The position numbers were made by a program, and so were the translations under genes. Positions 1 through 7,612 of a stretch of 45,951 nucleotides of DNA are shown piece by piece. Positions within the stretch are counted from its first letter, which is position 1, and every line of letters starts with the position of its first letter. Source of the stretch: Oscillospiraceae bacterium (GTDB taxonomy: Bacteria > Bacillota > Clostridia > Oscillospirales > Ruminococcaceae); contig JAFSEN010000072.1 of the NCBI GenBank assembly GCA_017435745.1, positions 1 through 45,951 of the forward strand, read 5' to 3'. The notes below the pieces were generated by a model, which saw only the letters and a program-made list of their open reading frames with translations, was not told the origin of the DNA and searched no databases.

Positions 1-28
1 ATCAACGTTGACCCCACAAGGTCATTGT

Positions 29-105
29 GGCCCGGTAGTTCAGCTGGTTAGAACGCTAGCCTGTCACGCTAGAGGTCGAGGGTTCGAGCCCCTTCCGGGT
101 CGCCA
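29..105 (+). tRNA. tRNA-Asp (anticodon GTC)
   Basis: The sequence folds as a full cloverleaf. The 7-bp acceptor stem GGCCCGG pairs with CCGGGTC (one G-U), the anticodon loop reads CTGTCAC with GTC in the middle, the T arm contains GGTTCGAGCC, and the CCA end is encoded. It lies 4 bases before a second tRNA, so the two are very likely one transcript. Confidence 0.96.
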
Positions 106-109
106 CTTT

Positions 110-185
110 GCTGATGTAGCTCAGTAGGCAGAGCACTTCCTTGGTAAGGAAGAGGTCATCAGTTCGAATCTGATTATCAGCTCCA
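110..185 (+). tRNA. tRNA-Thr (anticodon GGT)
   Basis: Cloverleaf with acceptor GCTGATG pairing with TATCAGC, anticodon stem CTTCC/GGAAG around the loop TTGGTAA (anticodon GGT), the T-loop sequence GTTCGAATC, and an encoded CCA end. It follows tRNA-Asp directly and is followed 3 bases later by a terminator hairpin. Confidence 0.96.
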
Positions 186-187
186 TC

Positions 188-212
188 AAGCCGCTACATC
201 AAGCGGCTTTTT
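188..212 (+). terminator. Terminator of the tRNA operon
   Basis: Stem AAGCCGCT/AGCGGCTT with a 6-base loop, followed by a T run, directly after the CCA of tRNA-Thr. Confidence 0.85.
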
Positions 213-283
213 GCTATGTTGGAGCTTTTATATATAAACTTCGCCCGGAAGGTTCCCCGCGGAGTTATTTTTTTGCAAAAATT

Positions 284-317
284 TGCGGTGCGCCAAAAAA
301 GGCGCACCGCTTTTTTT
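284..317 (-). terminator. Terminator after the two-component operon (possibly bidirectional)
   Basis: A perfect 10-bp stem GCGGTGCGCC/GGCGCACCGC with an A6 loop abuts the kinase stop codon. T runs follow it on both strands (T7 on the plus strand, a shorter run on the minus strand), so it can end the minus-strand operon and stop plus-strand readthrough from the tRNAs. Confidence 0.8.
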
Positions 318-1356
318 ATAATATAACCGTAAATTTTGCTCCGCCTTCCGGGCGGTTTTCCGCAAAGACTTTGCCGCCATGAATAAGGATGATATTTTTT
401 ACAAGCGCAAGCCCAAGCCCGTTGCCTTCTTCTTTATGGGAAGAATCGCTTTGATAAAATTTATCAAAAATATGTTTTATTGAATCTTCCCCGATTCCGG
501 GGCCGCTGTCCTCAACGGTACAGGTAATTTTTTCGTTTTCTTCCGAAAGTCTTATTTTAAGAAGTCCGCCTTCCGGGTTAAATTTAATTGCGTTGGCAAT
601 AAGGTTGTTCCATACATGGAACATAAGATTTTCGTTGCCTTCAAATTCAATTTCATCAAGGTCAATATCGAGTTCGATATTCTTTCCTTCCCATTCCCTT
701 TCAAGCGCAAGAACCGCCTGGCGTATCTGTTCATCAAGGCGATATATTTTTTCGTTTGATTGAATAGCTTTGTTGTCAACTTTTGAAAGAAGAAGAATAT
801 TCCCCACAAGGGCCGAAAGCCGCCTTGTGTTGAAAAGAATCTTTTCGGTATAAACCGCTTCTTCCGAATTGCAGTCCGGGTTGCTCTGGAGAAGGGTTGC
901 ATAGCCTTCGATCGCATTGATCGGCGTTTTGAATTCGTGGGAAACGTTTGAAACAAAATCTGTCTGTAAAATTTCCGTTGCCGAAAGTTCTTCCGCCATT
1001 AGGTTGAAGTTTGAATACATATCCTTGATTTCCCTGAAAGGGCTTTTTGCTTTAAGGCGGATTTCAAAATTTCCTTTTGAAACCTCGTTCATCGCTTCGC
1101 TGAGTTTTGTAATCGGTTCAAAAAACAATTTTCCGAGATAAAAGGTTATCGAATATCCTATTAAAAGATTGAAAATTATAAACCAAATCAGTACAAGGGC
1201 TGTTTCTTTCGTATGAAAAATCGAACTCAGCAAAAAAGCAAGCGCCGTTGAAACAACAAAAGTCACCGCAAGTTCCGTCATTACAACAAGCGTGAACCAA
1301 AGTCTTGTATTTCTTCTGACTAATTTTCTTGTTTTTTCAATTTCATTTATCTTCAT
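316..1356 (-). CDS. Sensor histidine kinase (HAMP-HisKA-HATPase)
   Basis: This is a membrane sensor kinase of 346 residues. Two hydrophobic segments (about residues 20-46 and 52-76) enclose only a very short outer loop, so it may sense membrane state or a partner protein rather than bind a ligand in a large outer domain. A HAMP linker follows (about 78-128), then HisKA with the phospho-acceptor His140 in the motif SHEFKTP. The ATPase domain has the N box (WNNLIANAIKFNP), the G1 box DSGPGIG and the G2 box GNGLGLALV. Its ATG overlaps the stop of the response regulator gene by four bases (ATGA), so the two are translationally coupled. The sequence does not show the stimulus or the target genes. 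Confidence 0.93.
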   Translation of the reverse strand: MKINEIEKTRKLVRRNTRLWFTLVVMTELAVTFVVSTALAFLLSSIFHTKETALVLIWFIIFNLLIGYSITFYLGKLFFEPITKLSEAMNEVSKGNFEIRLKAKSPFREIKDMYSNFNLMAEELSATEILQTDFVSNVSHEFKTPINAIEGYATLLQSNPDCNSEEAVYTEKILFNTRRLSALVGNILLLSKVDNKAIQSNEKIYRLDEQIRQAVLALEREWEGKNIELDIDLDEIEFEGNENLMFHVWNNLIANAIKFNPEGGLLKIRLSEENEKITCTVEDSGPGIGEDSIKHIFDKFYQSDSSHKEEGNGLGLALVKNIILIHGGKVFAENRPEGGAKFTVIL

Positions 1357-2024
1357 GCCTTCACAACCTTATAACCTACCCCGCGGATGGTCACAATTTT
1401 AAAATCCTCGCTGTCGCGGAATCTTTCGCGCAATCTTCCTATATGTACGTCAACGGTATGGGTGTCGCTTTCGCTTTCATACCCCCAGATATCGTCCATA
1501 AGCTGCTGGCGGGTGAAAATTTTTCCCGGGAAGGAGGCCATTTTGTAAAGAAGCATAAATTCCTTCTGGGGCAGGACCATGCTTTCTTTCGGGGTTGTGA
1601 CCGTAAGGGAATCGCATTCCATAACGGTGGAACCTATTGTCTGGCGGCGTTCGTTTATCATCTGCGCCCTTCGAAGAAGAGCGCCCACGCGAAGCACCAT
1701 TTCGTTCACATTGACCGGTTTTACCATAAAATCGTCCGTTCCCGAAAGAAAACCCATTCTCATATCGTCAAAAGCATCTTTTGCGGTTATCATCATTACC
1801 GGAATGTTGCTTCCGGATTCCCGAAGCGACCTTACAAGTTCATAACCGTCCATAACCGGCATCATAATATCGGAAATTATAAGGTCATAATAATCGTTAT
1901 CGAGGGCATCCAGCGCTTCCTTTCCGTCGGAAACACCTTTTACGATATATCCGTTTTTTGTAAGAACGTGCTGAAAAAGCTGGCGAAGTTCTCTGTCGTC
2001 TTCTGCAATAAGAATCTTAAACAT
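1353..2024 (-). CDS. Response regulator, OmpR/PhoB family
   Basis: A 223-residue DNA-binding response regulator. The receiver domain (1-120) has the acidic pair Asp9/Asp10, the phosphorylated Asp52 (in LIISDIMMP), a Thr in the ITAKD motif and the conserved Lys in VKPVNV. The C-terminal winged helix (about 130-223) carries the usual EFMLLYKMASFPGKIFTR and RGVGYKV blocks. A strong ribosome site (AAGGAGG) lies 7 bases before the ATG. It is the first gene of an operon with the histidine kinase and is presumably activated by it. The operon is transcribed away from the class II aldolase gene, which has its own divergent promoter. Confidence 0.94.
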   Translation of the reverse strand: MFKILIAEDDRELRQLFQHVLTKNGYIVKGVSDGKEALDALDNDYYDLIISDIMMPVMDGYELVRSLRESGSNIPVMMITAKDAFDDMRMGFLSGTDDFMVKPVNVNEMVLRVGALLRRAQMINERRQTIGSTVMECDSLTVTTPKESMVLPQKEFMLLYKMASFPGKIFTRQQLMDDIWGYESESDTHTVDVHIGRLRERFRDSEDFKIVTIRGVGYKVVKA

Positions 2025-2115
2025 TCTCCGTCCTCCTTTTTAAATATACTTCTATTATTATATTGCCACATTTTCAAATCGCTGTAAATATAAGTTCAAC
2101 AAAAATTGAATTTGC

Positions 2116-2145
2116 TTTACAAAACTTTCCGCAATGTTGTATAAT
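2116..2145 (+). promoter_or_regulatory. Sigma-A type promoter of the aldolase gene
   Basis: TTTACA and a perfect TATAAT are separated by 18 bp. The expected transcript start is near 2152, about 28 bases before the chosen ATG. Confidence 0.75.
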
Positions 2146-2179
2146 AAAATTGGAAAATAATTTTCGGAGGAATTTTTTT

Positions 2180-2824
2180 ATGAATTATAAAGCTTATCTT
2201 ATCGAAGCCGGAAAAAGAATGCTCCATTCCGGTCTTACCGTCGGAACCTGGGGAAACATAAGCGTTCGCGATCCGGAAACCGGATATGTTTATCTCACTC
2301 CTTCCGGCATGCCTTACGAAACCCTTACCGAAGACGACATTGTTGTAATGGATGTTGATGCAAACCGCATTGAAGGCGAACGCAGACCCACTATCGAATA
2401 TCTTATGCATCTTGGAATTATGAAAAAACGCCCCGACGTAAACGCGGTTATCCACACCCACCCAATTTATTCCCAAATTTTCTCTCTTCTTCATGAAGAA
2501 ATTCCGCCCGTTATCGACGAAGCTGCCCAGGCTCTTGGTGCAAACCCCATCCGCATCACCGAATATGCTCTTCCCGGCTCTGTTGAAATGGCAGAAAACG
2601 TAATCAATACCCTCGGTGATGACGCAGCTGTTCTCATCGGAAACCACGGCGCAGTTGCTGTCGGCAAGGATATGGAAACCGCTTTTAAAGTAACCACAAT
2701 TCTTGAAATGACTTCCCAGATTTATTACATGGCAAGATGCATCGGCACCCCGAAACCCATTCCCCAGGACAAAGTTGAATATATGGTCAACGTAACCGTT
2801 AAGGAATACGGCCAGAAAAAATAA
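2180..2824 (+). CDS. Class II aldolase/adducin family protein
   Basis: A 214-residue zinc-dependent class II aldolase of the L-fuculose-phosphate/L-ribulose-phosphate group. It would cleave a phosphorylated sugar, typically to dihydroxyacetone phosphate plus an aldehyde, or epimerise one. Visible family features are the N-terminal TVGTWGNISVRD, the TPSGMPY block, the metal-binding pair VIHTHPIYSQI, and the later GNHGAVAVGKD with a third histidine. The frame stays open upstream, but the start is placed here because a GGAGG ribosome site lies about 10 bases before it and the family begins at this point. The gene is monocistronic between its own promoter and a strong terminator, with no sugar kinase or isomerase beside it, so the substrate cannot be assigned. 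Confidence 0.9.
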   Translation: MNYKAYLIEAGKRMLHSGLTVGTWGNISVRDPETGYVYLTPSGMPYETLTEDDIVVMDVDANRIEGERRPTIEYLMHLGIMKKRPDVNAVIHTHPIYSQIFSLLHEEIPPVIDEAAQALGANPIRITEYALPGSVEMAENVINTLGDDAAVLIGNHGAVAVGKDMETAFKVTTILEMTSQIYYMARCIGTPKPIPQDKVEYMVNVTVKEYGQKK

Positions 2825-2844
2825 TAAAGCAGAAAAAAACAAAT

Positions 2845-2878
2845 CCCCCGTGCTCATTGAGCACGGGGGTTCTTTTTT
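2845..2878 (+). terminator. Terminator after the aldolase gene
   Basis: An 11-bp GC-rich stem CCCCCGTGCTC/GAGCACGGGGG with a 3-base loop, followed by a T-rich tail. It lies between two convergent genes. Confidence 0.92.
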
Positions 2879-2914
2879 ACAGCTGTAATATCATTTCTTC
2901 TTCGCCGTATTGCT

Positions 2915-3955
2915 TTAAATATCAAGAACGTATGCAAGAAGAAGGTTTGTGGTGTTAAGAAGTCCGGAAATATGGGTTCTTTCCATTCCGTGGCTGCACC
3001 ATACCGCCATTCCGAAAGTTGCCGCGCGAAGGTTGTTGCCCGCTCTTACGGCGGCGTTTGCGTCGGTTCCGTAATGATAATAGATGTCAACTTCGTAATC
3101 GCATTCCGCTTTTTCCGCATAACCGATAAGGCGGTTTGTAAGTTCAAAATCATAGGGAGCAGCGGCGTCTTTTCTGCAGATTGAAACAGCATATTCGTTG
3201 CCGTCGTAATCGGGACCGATAAGACCGATATCGATTGCAACATATTCGGAAACTTCCGGAGGAACATAGGTGCCGCCCATTCCGATTTCTTCGGAATAGG
3301 GGAACGCAAGCATTGTTCTGTATTTCGGTTTAAGATTGTTTTCGGTGATATATTTAAGCATTGTGAAAACGCAGGCAATTGCGCCTTTGTCATCAATAAA
3401 GCGGGATTTGATATATCCGTTTTCGGTTACCTGGCAGCGGGGTTCAACGGAAATAAAATCCCCGTGGCGGATTCCGAGAGCTTTTACGTCCTCTTTGGAA
3501 GATACTTTTTCGTCAAGAATGATCATCATTGTGTTCTCATCCCTCGGAAGAGTTCTTGCGTCGTCGAAAACGTGAACGGAATGGCTCTGGCATGTCATAA
3601 GGCCGGTGTATTCTCTTCCGCCGGCGGTATGGATCGTAACGGTTTCGCCCTCATAGCTGCTGTAGTTAACTCCGCCAAGCTGACGGACACGGATCATTCC
3701 GTTGCTGTCAATGGTGCGGACTACCATTCCGAGAGTATCGGGATGGGCGCCCACAAGAACGGTTTTTGAATTATCTTCTCCGTCAATGGTGATATATGCG
3801 GTACTTTTGTTGTCATAAGTTACCTTGTAACCGAATTTTGCCGCATATTCTTCCAGAACGGGGTTCATCTTTACATAATAGCCTACGGGGCTTGGGGTAT
3901 TAACAATATCTTTAAAGCAATCAATAAGAAATTTTTCGTCAACGCTGAATTTCAT
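2915..3955 (-). CDS. M42 family metallopeptidase (aminopeptidase/glucanase type)
   Basis: A 346-residue cytoplasmic metallo-aminopeptidase of the M42 family. These form large tetrahedral assemblies with two metal ions per subunit and trim peptides. Metal-site motifs visible in order are AHPDTLG (His/Asp), FIDDKGA (bridging Asp), SEEIGMGG (catalytic Glu and ligand), an Asp in the AIDIG block, and a C-terminal SHGMERTH. The start is set at the ATG preceded by GGAAGGAG with 7-base spacing; the frame runs 20 codons further upstream but crosses the promoter. It lacks a signal peptide and is monocistronic. The peptide preference cannot be read from the sequence. Confidence 0.9.
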   Translation of the reverse strand: MKFSVDEKFLIDCFKDIVNTPSPVGYYVKMNPVLEEYAAKFGYKVTYDNKSTAYITIDGEDNSKTVLVGAHPDTLGMVVRTIDSNGMIRVRQLGGVNYSSYEGETVTIHTAGGREYTGLMTCQSHSVHVFDDARTLPRDENTMMIILDEKVSSKEDVKALGIRHGDFISVEPRCQVTENGYIKSRFIDDKGAIACVFTMLKYITENNLKPKYRTMLAFPYSEEIGMGGTYVPPEVSEYVAIDIGLIGPDYDGNEYAVSICRKDAAAPYDFELTNRLIGYAEKAECDYEVDIYYHYGTDANAAVRAGNNLRAATFGMAVWCSHGMERTHISGLLNTTNLLLAYVLDI

Positions 3956-3986
3956 AATCGTTCTCCTTCCGAAATTTTTCATCACT

Positions 3987-4015
3987 ATTATAGTACAGTT
4001 GTTTTTGAGTTTCAA
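3987..4015 (-). promoter_or_regulatory. Promoter of the M42 peptidase gene
   Basis: On the minus strand TTGAAA and TATAAT are separated by exactly 17 bp. The expected start lies about 25 bases upstream of the ATG. Confidence 0.82.
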
Positions 4016-4042
4016 GTGCCGCCGAAGGGGCTTTTTTTCGCC

Positions 4043-4071
4043 TTGACAAAGTCACTTCAATAATGTTTAAT
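4043..4071 (+). promoter_or_regulatory. Promoter of the rdgB operon
   Basis: Consensus TTGACA followed after 17 bp by TTTAAT, upstream of rdgB. It is divergent from the M42 promoter, with about 28 bp between the two -35 boxes. Confidence 0.8.
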
Positions 4072-4111
4072 ATAAACATATATCTTTAATTTTTTATCGG
4101 GAGAGTGCAGC

Positions 4112-4693
4112 ATGAAACTTATAATTGCATCCAACAACGCCCACAAACTTGTTGAAATGAAAGCCATTCTCGGCCAGTATTTCGACGAAATTCTTTCCCT
4201 TCGCGAAGCGGGAATTGACCATGAAACAATTGAGGACGGCGAAACTTTCCTTGAAAACGCAGAGAAAAAAGCAAGGGAAATTGCCGAAATTTCCGGCTGC
4301 TGCGCAATTGCAGACGACAGCGGAATTTGCGCCGATGCTCTCGGAGGCGCACCGGGAATTTATTCCGCGCGCTTTTGCGGGCACCACGGCGACGACGAAG
4401 CAAACAACGAGCTTCTTCTCAAAAAACTTGAGCACGAAGAAAACCGCCGTGCTCATTACACCTGCGCAATCGTGCTCGTTTATCCGGACGGAAAGAAAAT
4501 TTCCGCCGAAGGATATCTTTACGGCGAAATAACCGAAAAACGCGCCGGAACAAACGGCTTTGGATATGACCCGTATTTCTATCTTCCGGAATACGGCTGC
4601 ACCACAGCGGAGCTTGATCCTGAAGTTAAAAACAAAATCAGCCACAGGGCAAACGCCATCCGCGCCCTTGTTGAAAAGATTGAAAAACAATAA
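4112..4693 (+). CDS. rdgB: XTP/dITP diphosphatase (RdgB/HAM1 family)
   Basis: A 193-residue house-cleaning enzyme that hydrolyses non-canonical purine triphosphates (ITP, dITP, XTP) to the monophosphate and pyrophosphate, keeping deaminated bases out of nucleic acids. The family signature is complete: SNNAHKLVE at the N-terminus, FLENAEKKA, the metal-binding ADDSGICADAL, GTNGFGYDPYF, and the C-terminal KNKISHRANA. The length is normal. A GGGAG ribosome site precedes the ATG. It is followed after 18 bases by a UPF0126 membrane protein gene and shares its promoter. Confidence 0.96.
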   Translation: MKLIIASNNAHKLVEMKAILGQYFDEILSLREAGIDHETIEDGETFLENAEKKAREIAEISGCCAIADDSGICADALGGAPGIYSARFCGHHGDDEANNELLLKKLEHEENRRAHYTCAIVLVYPDGKKISAEGYLYGEITEKRAGTNGFGYDPYFYLPEYGCTTAELDPEVKNKISHRANAIRALVEKIEKQ

Positions 4694-4711
4694 TTCTGCC
4701 GGGGGTTTTTA

Positions 4712-5347
4712 ATGCCTTTTAACATTTTCCTTATCTTTGAACTTGTCGGAACGGTGGCTTTTGCTTTTTCCGGAGCAATGGTCGGCCTTTCGCGAAAAAT
4801 GGATATTTTCGGCGTTGTCGTTCTCGGAATAGTGACCGCCGTCGGTGGAGGAGTTATAAGAGATATTGTCCTTGGGCTGACTCCGCCGGCAACCTTCCGG
4901 AACCCGATTTATATTTCCGTTGCGATAATCGTTTCGATAATTCTTTTTATTCCCGGGGTGCGCCGTTTTCTTTTTAAAAAGCAAAACGCTTTTGATAAGG
5001 CAATGCTTTTCATGGATTCTCTCGGCCTTGGAATTTTTACCGCGGTTGGAATCGAAGTTGCCTATCTTGCGGAACACCGCAGCGTTTTTCTTCTTGTTTT
5101 CGTGGGAATGATAACCGGAATCGGCGGCGGGGTTCTTCGGGATGTTCTTTCCGGAAACACGCCCTATATTTTTGTAAAGCATTTTTACGCAAGCGCTTCG
5201 CTTATCGGCGCGCTTGTTTCGATATTTCTTTGGAACAATCTCGGCCAATCCGCCGGAATTATCGGCTGCGCATTTGTTGTAACGGCGCTCCGCCTTCTTG
5301 CGGCAAAATTCCGCTGGAGCCTTCCGAAGGCTGAAAACAATTTTTGA
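4712..5347 (+). CDS. UPF0126/TRIC-like membrane protein
   Basis: A 211-residue integral membrane protein with about seven hydrophobic segments. It contains two copies of the UPF0126 repeat, each ending in the signature GGGVIRD (about residues 45-51) or GGGVLRD (about 140-146). The family is the bacterial relative of trimeric intracellular cation channels; members have been linked to cation conduction or glycine transport, and the substrate here cannot be decided. It lies 18 bases after rdgB, so the two are co-transcribed, and a terminator follows. Confidence 0.9.
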   Translation: MPFNIFLIFELVGTVAFAFSGAMVGLSRKMDIFGVVVLGIVTAVGGGVIRDIVLGLTPPATFRNPIYISVAIIVSIILFIPGVRRFLFKKQNAFDKAMLFMDSLGLGIFTAVGIEVAYLAEHRSVFLLVFVGMITGIGGGVLRDVLSGNTPYIFVKHFYASASLIGALVSIFLWNNLGQSAGIIGCAFVVTALRLLAAKFRWSLPKAENNF

Positions 5348-5355
5348 TTTTTTAC

Positions 5356-5395
5356 AGAAAAAAGCTTTCTTTTGCAAAAAAGAAGGCTTTTTTTA
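5356..5395 (+). terminator. Terminator of the rdgB operon
   Basis: An A/T-flanked imperfect stem around GCTTTCTTTT and AAAAGAAGGC with a small loop, followed by a T7 run. Confidence 0.7.
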
Positions 5396-5414
5396 TAAAA
5401 AAATCAAAACCGGG

Positions 5415-5440
5415 TGAACATTTTTCTTGCCCAATGCGAC
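5415..5440 (+). promoter_or_regulatory. Putative autoregulatory ECF-type promoter
   Basis: TGAAC (5415-5419) and CGAC (5437-5440) are separated by 17 bp upstream of the sigma-factor operon. This matches the GAAC/CGTC-like layout of ECF-dependent promoters, and no good sigma-A promoter is visible here. Self-activation is an inference. Confidence 0.5.
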
Positions 5441-5487
5441 TTTATGGTTGAAGGCCTTTGAAAAAAACTTTGAAGGGTGGTGAGCTT

Positions 5488-6048
5488 TTGGAAGACAGCA
5501 GAATAATCGAACTTTATTTCGAACGAAACGAAGAAGCTATTCCCGAAACGGAAAGAAAATACGGCACATACTGCATTTCTGTTGCGGAAAATATTCTTGG
5601 CAGCGAAGAGGACGCAAAGGAATGTTTAAACGATGCTCTGCTCGTTCTCTGGAACAACATTCCCCCGGAACGGCCGGATTCCATTTCCGCCTATGTCGGA
5701 AGAATCGTAAGAAACATCTCTCTTAACCGTTTCAGAAAAAACACCGCGGAAAAACGCGGCGGAACAGAAACCGCCGCCGTTCTTGAGGAAATTTCCGAAT
5801 TTGTTTCCGGAAAGGAAAACCCGGAAAAGGAAGCGGAAGAAAAGGAACTTATCGGGGCGATAAACTCTTTTTTGGAAAATCTTCCGGCAGAAAAAAGAAA
5901 AATTTTTGTTTCGCGCTATTGGTTTTTCAAAAGCCTTGAAGAAATTTCTCTTGAATCCGGAAAGAACAAATTTTTTGTTCACAACACCCTTGTCAGAACA
6001 AGGGCAAAACTTATCAGATACCTTGAAGAAAGGGGATTTGTACTATGA
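5488..6048 (+). CDS. RNA polymerase sigma factor, ECF-like sigma-70 family
   Basis: A 186-residue alternative sigma factor. Region 2 spans about residues 12-90 (IIELYFERNEEAIPETERKY, then GSEEDAKECLNDALLVLWNNIPPERP and a RIVRNISLNRFRK block). Region 4 is near the C-terminus (LPAEKRKIFVSRYWFFKSLEEI). The start is set at a TTG, because GGTGGTGA lies 4 bases before it and the family begins with xDSRIIELYF; the in-frame TTG 30 bases upstream has no ribosome site. Its stop overlaps the ATG of the next gene (ATGA). That gene encodes a one-pass membrane protein, the usual arrangement for a sigma/anti-sigma pair. Confidence 0.9.
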   Translation: MEDSRIIELYFERNEEAIPETERKYGTYCISVAENILGSEEDAKECLNDALLVLWNNIPPERPDSISAYVGRIVRNISLNRFRKNTAEKRGGTETAAVLEEISEFVSGKENPEKEAEEKELIGAINSFLENLPAEKRKIFVSRYWFFKSLEEISLESGKNKFFVHNTLVRTRAKLIRYLEERGFVL

Positions 6049-6977
6049 AAGAAGAAAAATTTACAAAAATCCTCGGCGAAATAGACGAAAAATATATAAA
6101 CGAGGTAATTTTGGAAACAAAACCGCGCAGAATTCTTCCTTTTAAAAAATGGGCCGCCATTGCGGCTTGCATCTGCCTTATCCTTTCCTTCAGCACCGTC
6201 GTTATTGCCGAAATAATCGGAATAAAATTCCTCGGCAACAGTGAGGACGTTATCAAACCCATCTACGGAAGAGAATACACCTCTTACAATTACAGATTGG
6301 AAACAGAAAAAGTTGTTTATCTTCCCGAAGATGCTTTCGGCGAAAGGTTCTGCGAACTTGAAGAACGCCTTTCCCGGGTGACGGATTTTTACAGCGGCTG
6401 TTCCGAATGTCTTAAAAATGCCCCGGATTCCTGCGAACATCATAAAGTATATGGATATTATCGCACCGTTTTTTATGACGGGCCTGAAGAAGCGGCCGAC
6501 CTTATCGGATACGAAGGACTTATTGTTCCAAACCTTCCTTATGAGTATATTTCCACCCATCTTGTAGCGCACGGAAACAAAGTCGAGCCTTTTATATACC
6601 ATATCAATCTTTCTTCCGGTTATGTTGCAGACGGTATCCAGATCAGCATTATATCGGAAATGATCCTTGAAAACCCCGGAGTTTTACACGATTCCTATTC
6701 TTCCGGTTTTGGTTTTCATGTTCCGATAAAATCCGAAGACCGTTACATCACGCTTGAAAACGGAGAACAGTGCCTTATGGTAAAAACCGTTGCCGCAAAC
6801 AGCGAAGATACGCTTTTGAAATCCTATTTGCTTGATGACCCCACAACTTTCTCTTTCGTTTACCACGGGTTTATTATGAAAGACGGCGTTTTCTATGTCA
6901 TCGAAATTATGGGAAACAAAGGCGACGAAAATAGGGCGGAAGAAATTTTCATTGAAACCGCAAATCTTTTCTGCTGA
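6045..6977 (+). CDS. Membrane-anchored putative anti-sigma factor
   Basis: A 310-residue protein with a short cytoplasmic N-terminus (FTKILGEIDEKYINEVILETKPRR), one transmembrane helix (about residues 35-55, KWAAIAACICLILSFSTVVIAEI), and a large outer domain of about 250 residues. The N-terminal GEIDxKYIxEV motif is typical of proteins paired with Clostridia ECF sigma factors and would hold the sigma factor at the membrane. The outer domain contains CSECLKNAPDSCEHHK, a Cys/His cluster that could bind metal or form disulfides. The gene is translationally coupled to the sigma gene and ends at a strong terminator. Its role as an anti-sigma factor is inferred from context; the signal is unknown. 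Confidence 0.75.
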   Translation: MKEEKFTKILGEIDEKYINEVILETKPRRILPFKKWAAIAACICLILSFSTVVIAEIIGIKFLGNSEDVIKPIYGREYTSYNYRLETEKVVYLPEDAFGERFCELEERLSRVTDFYSGCSECLKNAPDSCEHHKVYGYYRTVFYDGPEEAADLIGYEGLIVPNLPYEYISTHLVAHGNKVEPFIYHINLSSGYVADGIQISIISEMILENPGVLHDSYSSGFGFHVPIKSEDRYITLENGEQCLMVKTVAANSEDTLLKSYLLDDPTTFSFVYHGFIMKDGVFYVIEIMGNKGDENRAEEIFIETANLFC

Positions 6978-6993
6978 AATTTTCTTGCCCAAT

Positions 6994-7021
6994 AAAAAAG
7001 CTCCCTCCCGGGAGCTTTTTT
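6994..7021 (+). terminator. Terminator of the sigma/anti-sigma operon
   Basis: An A-rich arm, the stem GCTCCC/GGGAGC, a TCCC loop and a T6 run. Confidence 0.88.
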
Positions 7022-7060
7022 ATCATTTTTTCAGATAATACCCCAGCCGCCGATATAAAA

Positions 7061-7116
7061 AAGGCCCCCTCGCCTAAAGGGGGCAAAACGGAACGGTCAA
7101 GACCGTTCCCTACGGT
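7061..7116. repeat. Dispersed hairpin repeat, copy C
   Basis: Two consecutive hairpins: GCCCCCT-CGCCTAA-AGGGGGC and GGAACGGTC-AA-GACCGTTCC. The first resembles the opening hairpin of the repeats at 12372 and 22265 (CCTCCCTTG..TAAAGGGA). It lies between the chromosomal terminator and the prophage terminator, at the left edge of the element. Confidence 0.55.
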
Positions 7117-7124
7117 AAATTGGT

Positions 7125-7161
7125 AAAAAACAGAGGCACTTCCTTGCGAAGTGCCTCTGTT
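7125..7161 (-). terminator. Terminator of the prophage late operon
   Basis: Read on the minus strand, ACAGAGGCACTTC pairs with GAAGTGCCTCTGT around a short loop and is followed by six Ts. It comes 13 bases after the last small prophage gene and marks the left end of the prophage transcript. Confidence 0.88.
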
Positions 7162-7174
7162 TGTGTGCCCTTTT

Positions 7175-7351
7175 TTATTGGATTTTTCTGAGATGCGCCG
7201 TGCCGCTGCTTTTGTAAAAATCTTCGGTTCCGATATCATCCGGTATCCAGGTTGGCGAAATTCTTTCGCCTTTCTTTGCTTTTTCGGAACGGAATTTCTT
7301 TTGGGCCGGCGCGGTTTTTTTGAAATAATATTCAAAATCCTTTTCGTTCAT
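7175..7351 (-). CDS. Small hypothetical protein, last gene of the prophage operon
   Basis: A 58-residue open frame beginning MNEKDFEYYFKKTAPAQ and ending SGTAHLRKIQ. It begins 3 bases after the stop of the upstream small gene and ends just before the operon terminator, so translational coupling is likely; no good ribosome site of its own is visible. Composition is hydrophilic, with no membrane segment and no motif I recognise. It is accepted as a gene because it fills the gap between its neighbour and the terminator in the operon direction. The function is unknown. Confidence 0.55.
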   Translation of the reverse strand: MNEKDFEYYFKKTAPAQKKFRSEKAKKGERISPTWIPDDIGTEDFYKSSGTAHLRKIQ

Positions 7352-7354
7352 TTT

Positions 7355-7567
7355 TTATTTTTCATCCGGCGAAAAAGTTGAATTGTTGCCGGAAAGTTCC
7401 GCCTGGTAACCAAAACCCCACTTGGGGTCGATTTTTGCGGTGCCTCCGTCGGAAATATTATCCCTTAAAGGCGGCGCGGCCATTTCCACATAGGGTCTTA
7501 AAGTTTCCCAATCGTTAACCTTTTTTCCGTTGTGCGGAATCGGCGTTTTTTGTCTTTTTGGACTCAT
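7355..7567 (-). CDS. Small hypothetical prophage protein
   Basis: A 70-residue protein starting MSPKRQKTPIPHNGKK. The ATG is chosen because GAGGTGA lies 6 bases upstream; an in-frame TTG two codons earlier overlaps that site. It is rich in Pro, Gly and charged residues, with no membrane segment or recognised domain. It follows the endolysin gene by about 45 bases and is followed almost directly by a 58-residue gene. The position after the lysis cassette is where phages often carry small accessory genes, but nothing in the sequence gives a role. Confidence 0.6.
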   Translation of the reverse strand: MSPKRQKTPIPHNGKKVNDWETLRPYVEMAAPPLRDNISDGGTAKIDPKWGFGYQAELSGNNSTFSPDEK

Positions 7568-7612
7568 TATCAATCACCTCGGAATTATTTTTCCGAGGAA
7601 CGGTTTTTTTAT

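Noticed and set aside
29..185. tRNA genes as the attachment site of the prophage
   Set aside because: They are about 7 kb from the element, with ordinary chromosomal operons between, and no copy of a tRNA 3' end was seen at the prophage edges.
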